A stretch of DNA of 64,000 nt from Gammaproteobacteria bacterium (lineage in GTDB: Bacteria > Pseudomonadota > Gammaproteobacteria > Ga0077536). The stretch lies in contig JACPPA010000012.1 in the NCBI GenBank assembly GCA_016191285.1, positions 280,240 through 344,239 on the forward strand, written 5' to 3'. Of the stretch, positions 62,700-64,000 are shown piece after piece (within the stretch, counting starts at the first letter, position 1; every line of letters begins with the position of its first letter). The notes beneath the pieces are model-generated. The model did no database searches and was not told the origin of the DNA. It saw nothing but the letters and a program-made list of their open reading frames with translations. Made by a program: the position numbers and the translations under genes.

Positions 62700-62766
62700 T
62701 GTGAGAGCGGGTTTAGCTGCGAGTCTTCTTTTCAGCGCTCCTTCGCGGCCAAAGCCGCTCTCACAT
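62700..62766. repeat. diverged REP/BIME-like inverted pair
   Basis: 'tgagagcgggtttagctgcg' and 'ggccaaagccgctctcacat' face each other between the MAPEG gene and the LLM gene. Confidence 0.7.
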
Positions 62767-62794
62767 TTGGTCAGCGCCGAATTAAGGAGGTCGC

Positions 62795-63853
62795 ATGAAA
62801 TTCGGGATTGCACTCGCCACTGCCGCGGAGAGTTGGAAAACGGTCAAACGCGCGGAGGAGCTCGGCTTCGCGTCAGCGTGGTTCGAGGACAGCCAAATGG
62901 TGGCGGCCGATCCCTTCGTCGCGATGGCCGCCGCCGCGATGCACACCACCAAAATCCGTCTAGGCACTGGCGTGTGCATTCCAACTAACCGGATCCCACC
63001 GGTGACGGCGAATATGTTGGCGACGTTGAATCAGCTCGCCCCTGGGCGCATCGATTGGGGCGTGGGCACGGGGTTCTCGGCACGCCGTGCGATGGGACTG
63101 CCGGCGATTAGTGTAGAGACCTTGGAGAAACATCTGCGCGCGGTTCGCGCCCTGCTCGCTCGCGAGACCATCGAATGGGAGTTCGGTGGAAAGCGACGCA
63201 AGATTCGCTTCTTAAATCCTGACCTCCCGCTCTTTAACACCACCGACGCAATTGTTTGCTATGTCGCGGGCATGGGACCGAAGACCCGCGCGCTAACCGC
63301 GGCCCTCGGCTGTCATTGGATATCGGTCTACATGACAGCCGAACAAGCCGCGAGCGAGTTGGCGCAAATGGATAACGCTTATCGCGCCGCCGAACGCGAT
63401 CCCACGCGGTTTCGTAAATTGGCGTTCACGTTCGGCGCGGTTGTGCGTGATGGGGAAACCGTCAATACGCCCCGCGTGCGTCAGCAGGCAGGCCCGGTGG
63501 CGGCGATGGTTCTGCACAATTTGATGGAAACGCAATACGGCGATTTAGGCACTGGTCCGGTAGGCGACGATACGCTGGTCGCCGCCTATCACACGTTGTA
63601 CGAACAATACGAACCGGCGGACGCAAAGTATCTAACCTTGCATCGCGGCCATGCGCTCTTTCTGCGCCCCGAGGAAGAACCGCTTATTTCCGGGGATTTC
63701 ATCCAGAACGCATCGTTCACCGGATCCGTCGCGGCACTCGCCGACGGCGTCAAGGGCATACGCGACGCGGGCTATACCGATGTGTCGTTCGTGGTGATGC
63801 CGCAGCATCCGGAGGCGGTCGACGATTGGGCGCGTGTGATGGAACTCGTTTGA
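62795..63853 (+). CDS. LLM class oxidoreductase, methylene-tetrahydromethanopterin reductase-like (paralogue)
   Basis: 352 residues. Shows 'RAEELGFASAWFEDSQMVAA', 'TTKIRLGTGVCIPTNRIPP', 'APGRIDWGVGTGFSARRAMG' and 'GSVAALADGVKGIRDAGYTD'. Close in plan to the gene at 58457, especially 'TGVAITGTRIAP' against 'TGVCIPTNRIPP' and the C-terminal 'PLIS' region, but with a different middle part. The 'ggagg' 4-5 bases before the ATG is strong. Flavin or F420 dependence is unproven. Confidence 0.93.
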   Translation: MKFGIALATAAESWKTVKRAEELGFASAWFEDSQMVAADPFVAMAAAAMHTTKIRLGTGVCIPTNRIPPVTANMLATLNQLAPGRIDWGVGTGFSARRAMGLPAISVETLEKHLRAVRALLARETIEWEFGGKRRKIRFLNPDLPLFNTTDAIVCYVAGMGPKTRALTAALGCHWISVYMTAEQAASELAQMDNAYRAAERDPTRFRKLAFTFGAVVRDGETVNTPRVRQQAGPVAAMVLHNLMETQYGDLGTGPVGDDTLVAAYHTLYEQYEPADAKYLTLHRGHALFLRPEEEPLISGDFIQNASFTGSVAALADGVKGIRDAGYTDVSFVVMPQHPEAVDDWARVMELV

Positions 63854-63863
63854 TCGTTGCTAA

Positions 63864-64000
63864 GGCAACTCTGAAGAACGTCGGAACTTTTGTCGAGTGG
63901 GTCGATCAGATCGGCAAGTGTTGTCGGTTTGGAGCGAGTGGCGATGAAACAGCTGAATTTAGGCGGTAGCGGCGTTGAGAAGTACGGGAAGACAACCCGT
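63864..64000 (+). mobile_element. left part of an IS5-like insertion sequence with partial transposase
   Basis: A frame begins at ATG 63944 and runs off the window: 'MKQLNLGGSGVEKYGKTTR'. This matches the usual N terminus of IS5-family DDE transposases. The preceding 80 bases begin with 'ggcaactctgaagaacgtcg', which resembles the end sequence at 35808 and 49511. Only the first 19 codons are visible, so the family call rests on a short match. Confidence 0.6.

Overview
The window is a GC-rich, densely coded bacterial chromosome segment. It most likely comes from an uncultured gammaproteobacterium in the broad sense (beta/gamma). The reasons are icd directly followed by aceK, class I fumarase, an Lhr helicase, a two-partner secretion locus, and many dispersed 'tgtgggagc...gctcccaca' palindromes of the REP/BIME kind. 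No rRNA, tRNA or CRISPR array was seen. The gene at the left edge (lhr) and a likely transposase at the right edge are cut by the window.

Layout. 1-4.3 kb: Lhr helicase, a secreted IalB-like protein, a DUF192 protein, an MxaD-like SRPBCC protein and a YVTN beta-propeller. 4.4-9.8 kb (minus): SDR, alpha/beta hydrolase, a receiver-PAS-GGDEF-EAL protein and its histidine kinase. 10-14.3 kb (plus): icd, aceK, DAHP synthase. 14.3-17.8 kb (plus): a cobalamin-type ABC importer, then a cysH-like reductase. 18-20.9 kb: class I fumarase, a maleylacetoacetate isomerase-like GST and a PilZ protein. 20.9-26.1 kb (minus): a compact operon etfB-etfA-ETF:quinone oxidoreductase-ferredoxin-ferredoxin reductase-ferredoxin. 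26.4-27.1 kb: an RRM protein and a small protein with no clear start.

27.4-39.7 kb is a lipid- or terpenoid-type catabolic region. It holds an SDR, an isovaleryl-type acyl-CoA dehydrogenase, an enoyl-CoA hydratase, a DUF6285 protein, an APH-type phosphotransferase, two tandem lipocalin-like paralogues, a luciferase-like monooxygenase, a CaiB-type CoA transferase, an SRPBCC protein, a branched-chain aminotransferase and a GlcG/HbpS protein. 49.8-52.4 kb adds a second acyl-CoA dehydrogenase, an SDR and a SnoaL-like protein. These dehydrogenases would pass electrons through ETF and ETF:QO to the quinone pool.

39.8-49.1 kb (minus) is the most distinctive locus: a three-gene overlapping operon of a TpsB transporter, a secreted protein with two FecR-like domains, and a 2104-residue TpsA exoprotein whose centre is about 24 FG-GAP-like repeats. 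52.6-63.9 kb holds a giant AsmA/DUF748-like envelope protein, an aldo/keto reductase, two related luciferase-like oxidoreductases, a small membrane protein, an overlapping glycerophosphodiesterase/glutamine amidotransferase pair and a MAPEG protein. The window ends in the start of an IS5-like element.

The intergenic space is unusually rich in repeats: REP/BIME pairs, two 'ccctctccc' palindromic elements, a 237-bp element with 14-bp perfect terminal inverted repeats, a chain of four adjacent hairpins that supplies the end of the CaiB gene, and a 104-bp tandem duplication derived from the 5' end of the DUF6285 gene.
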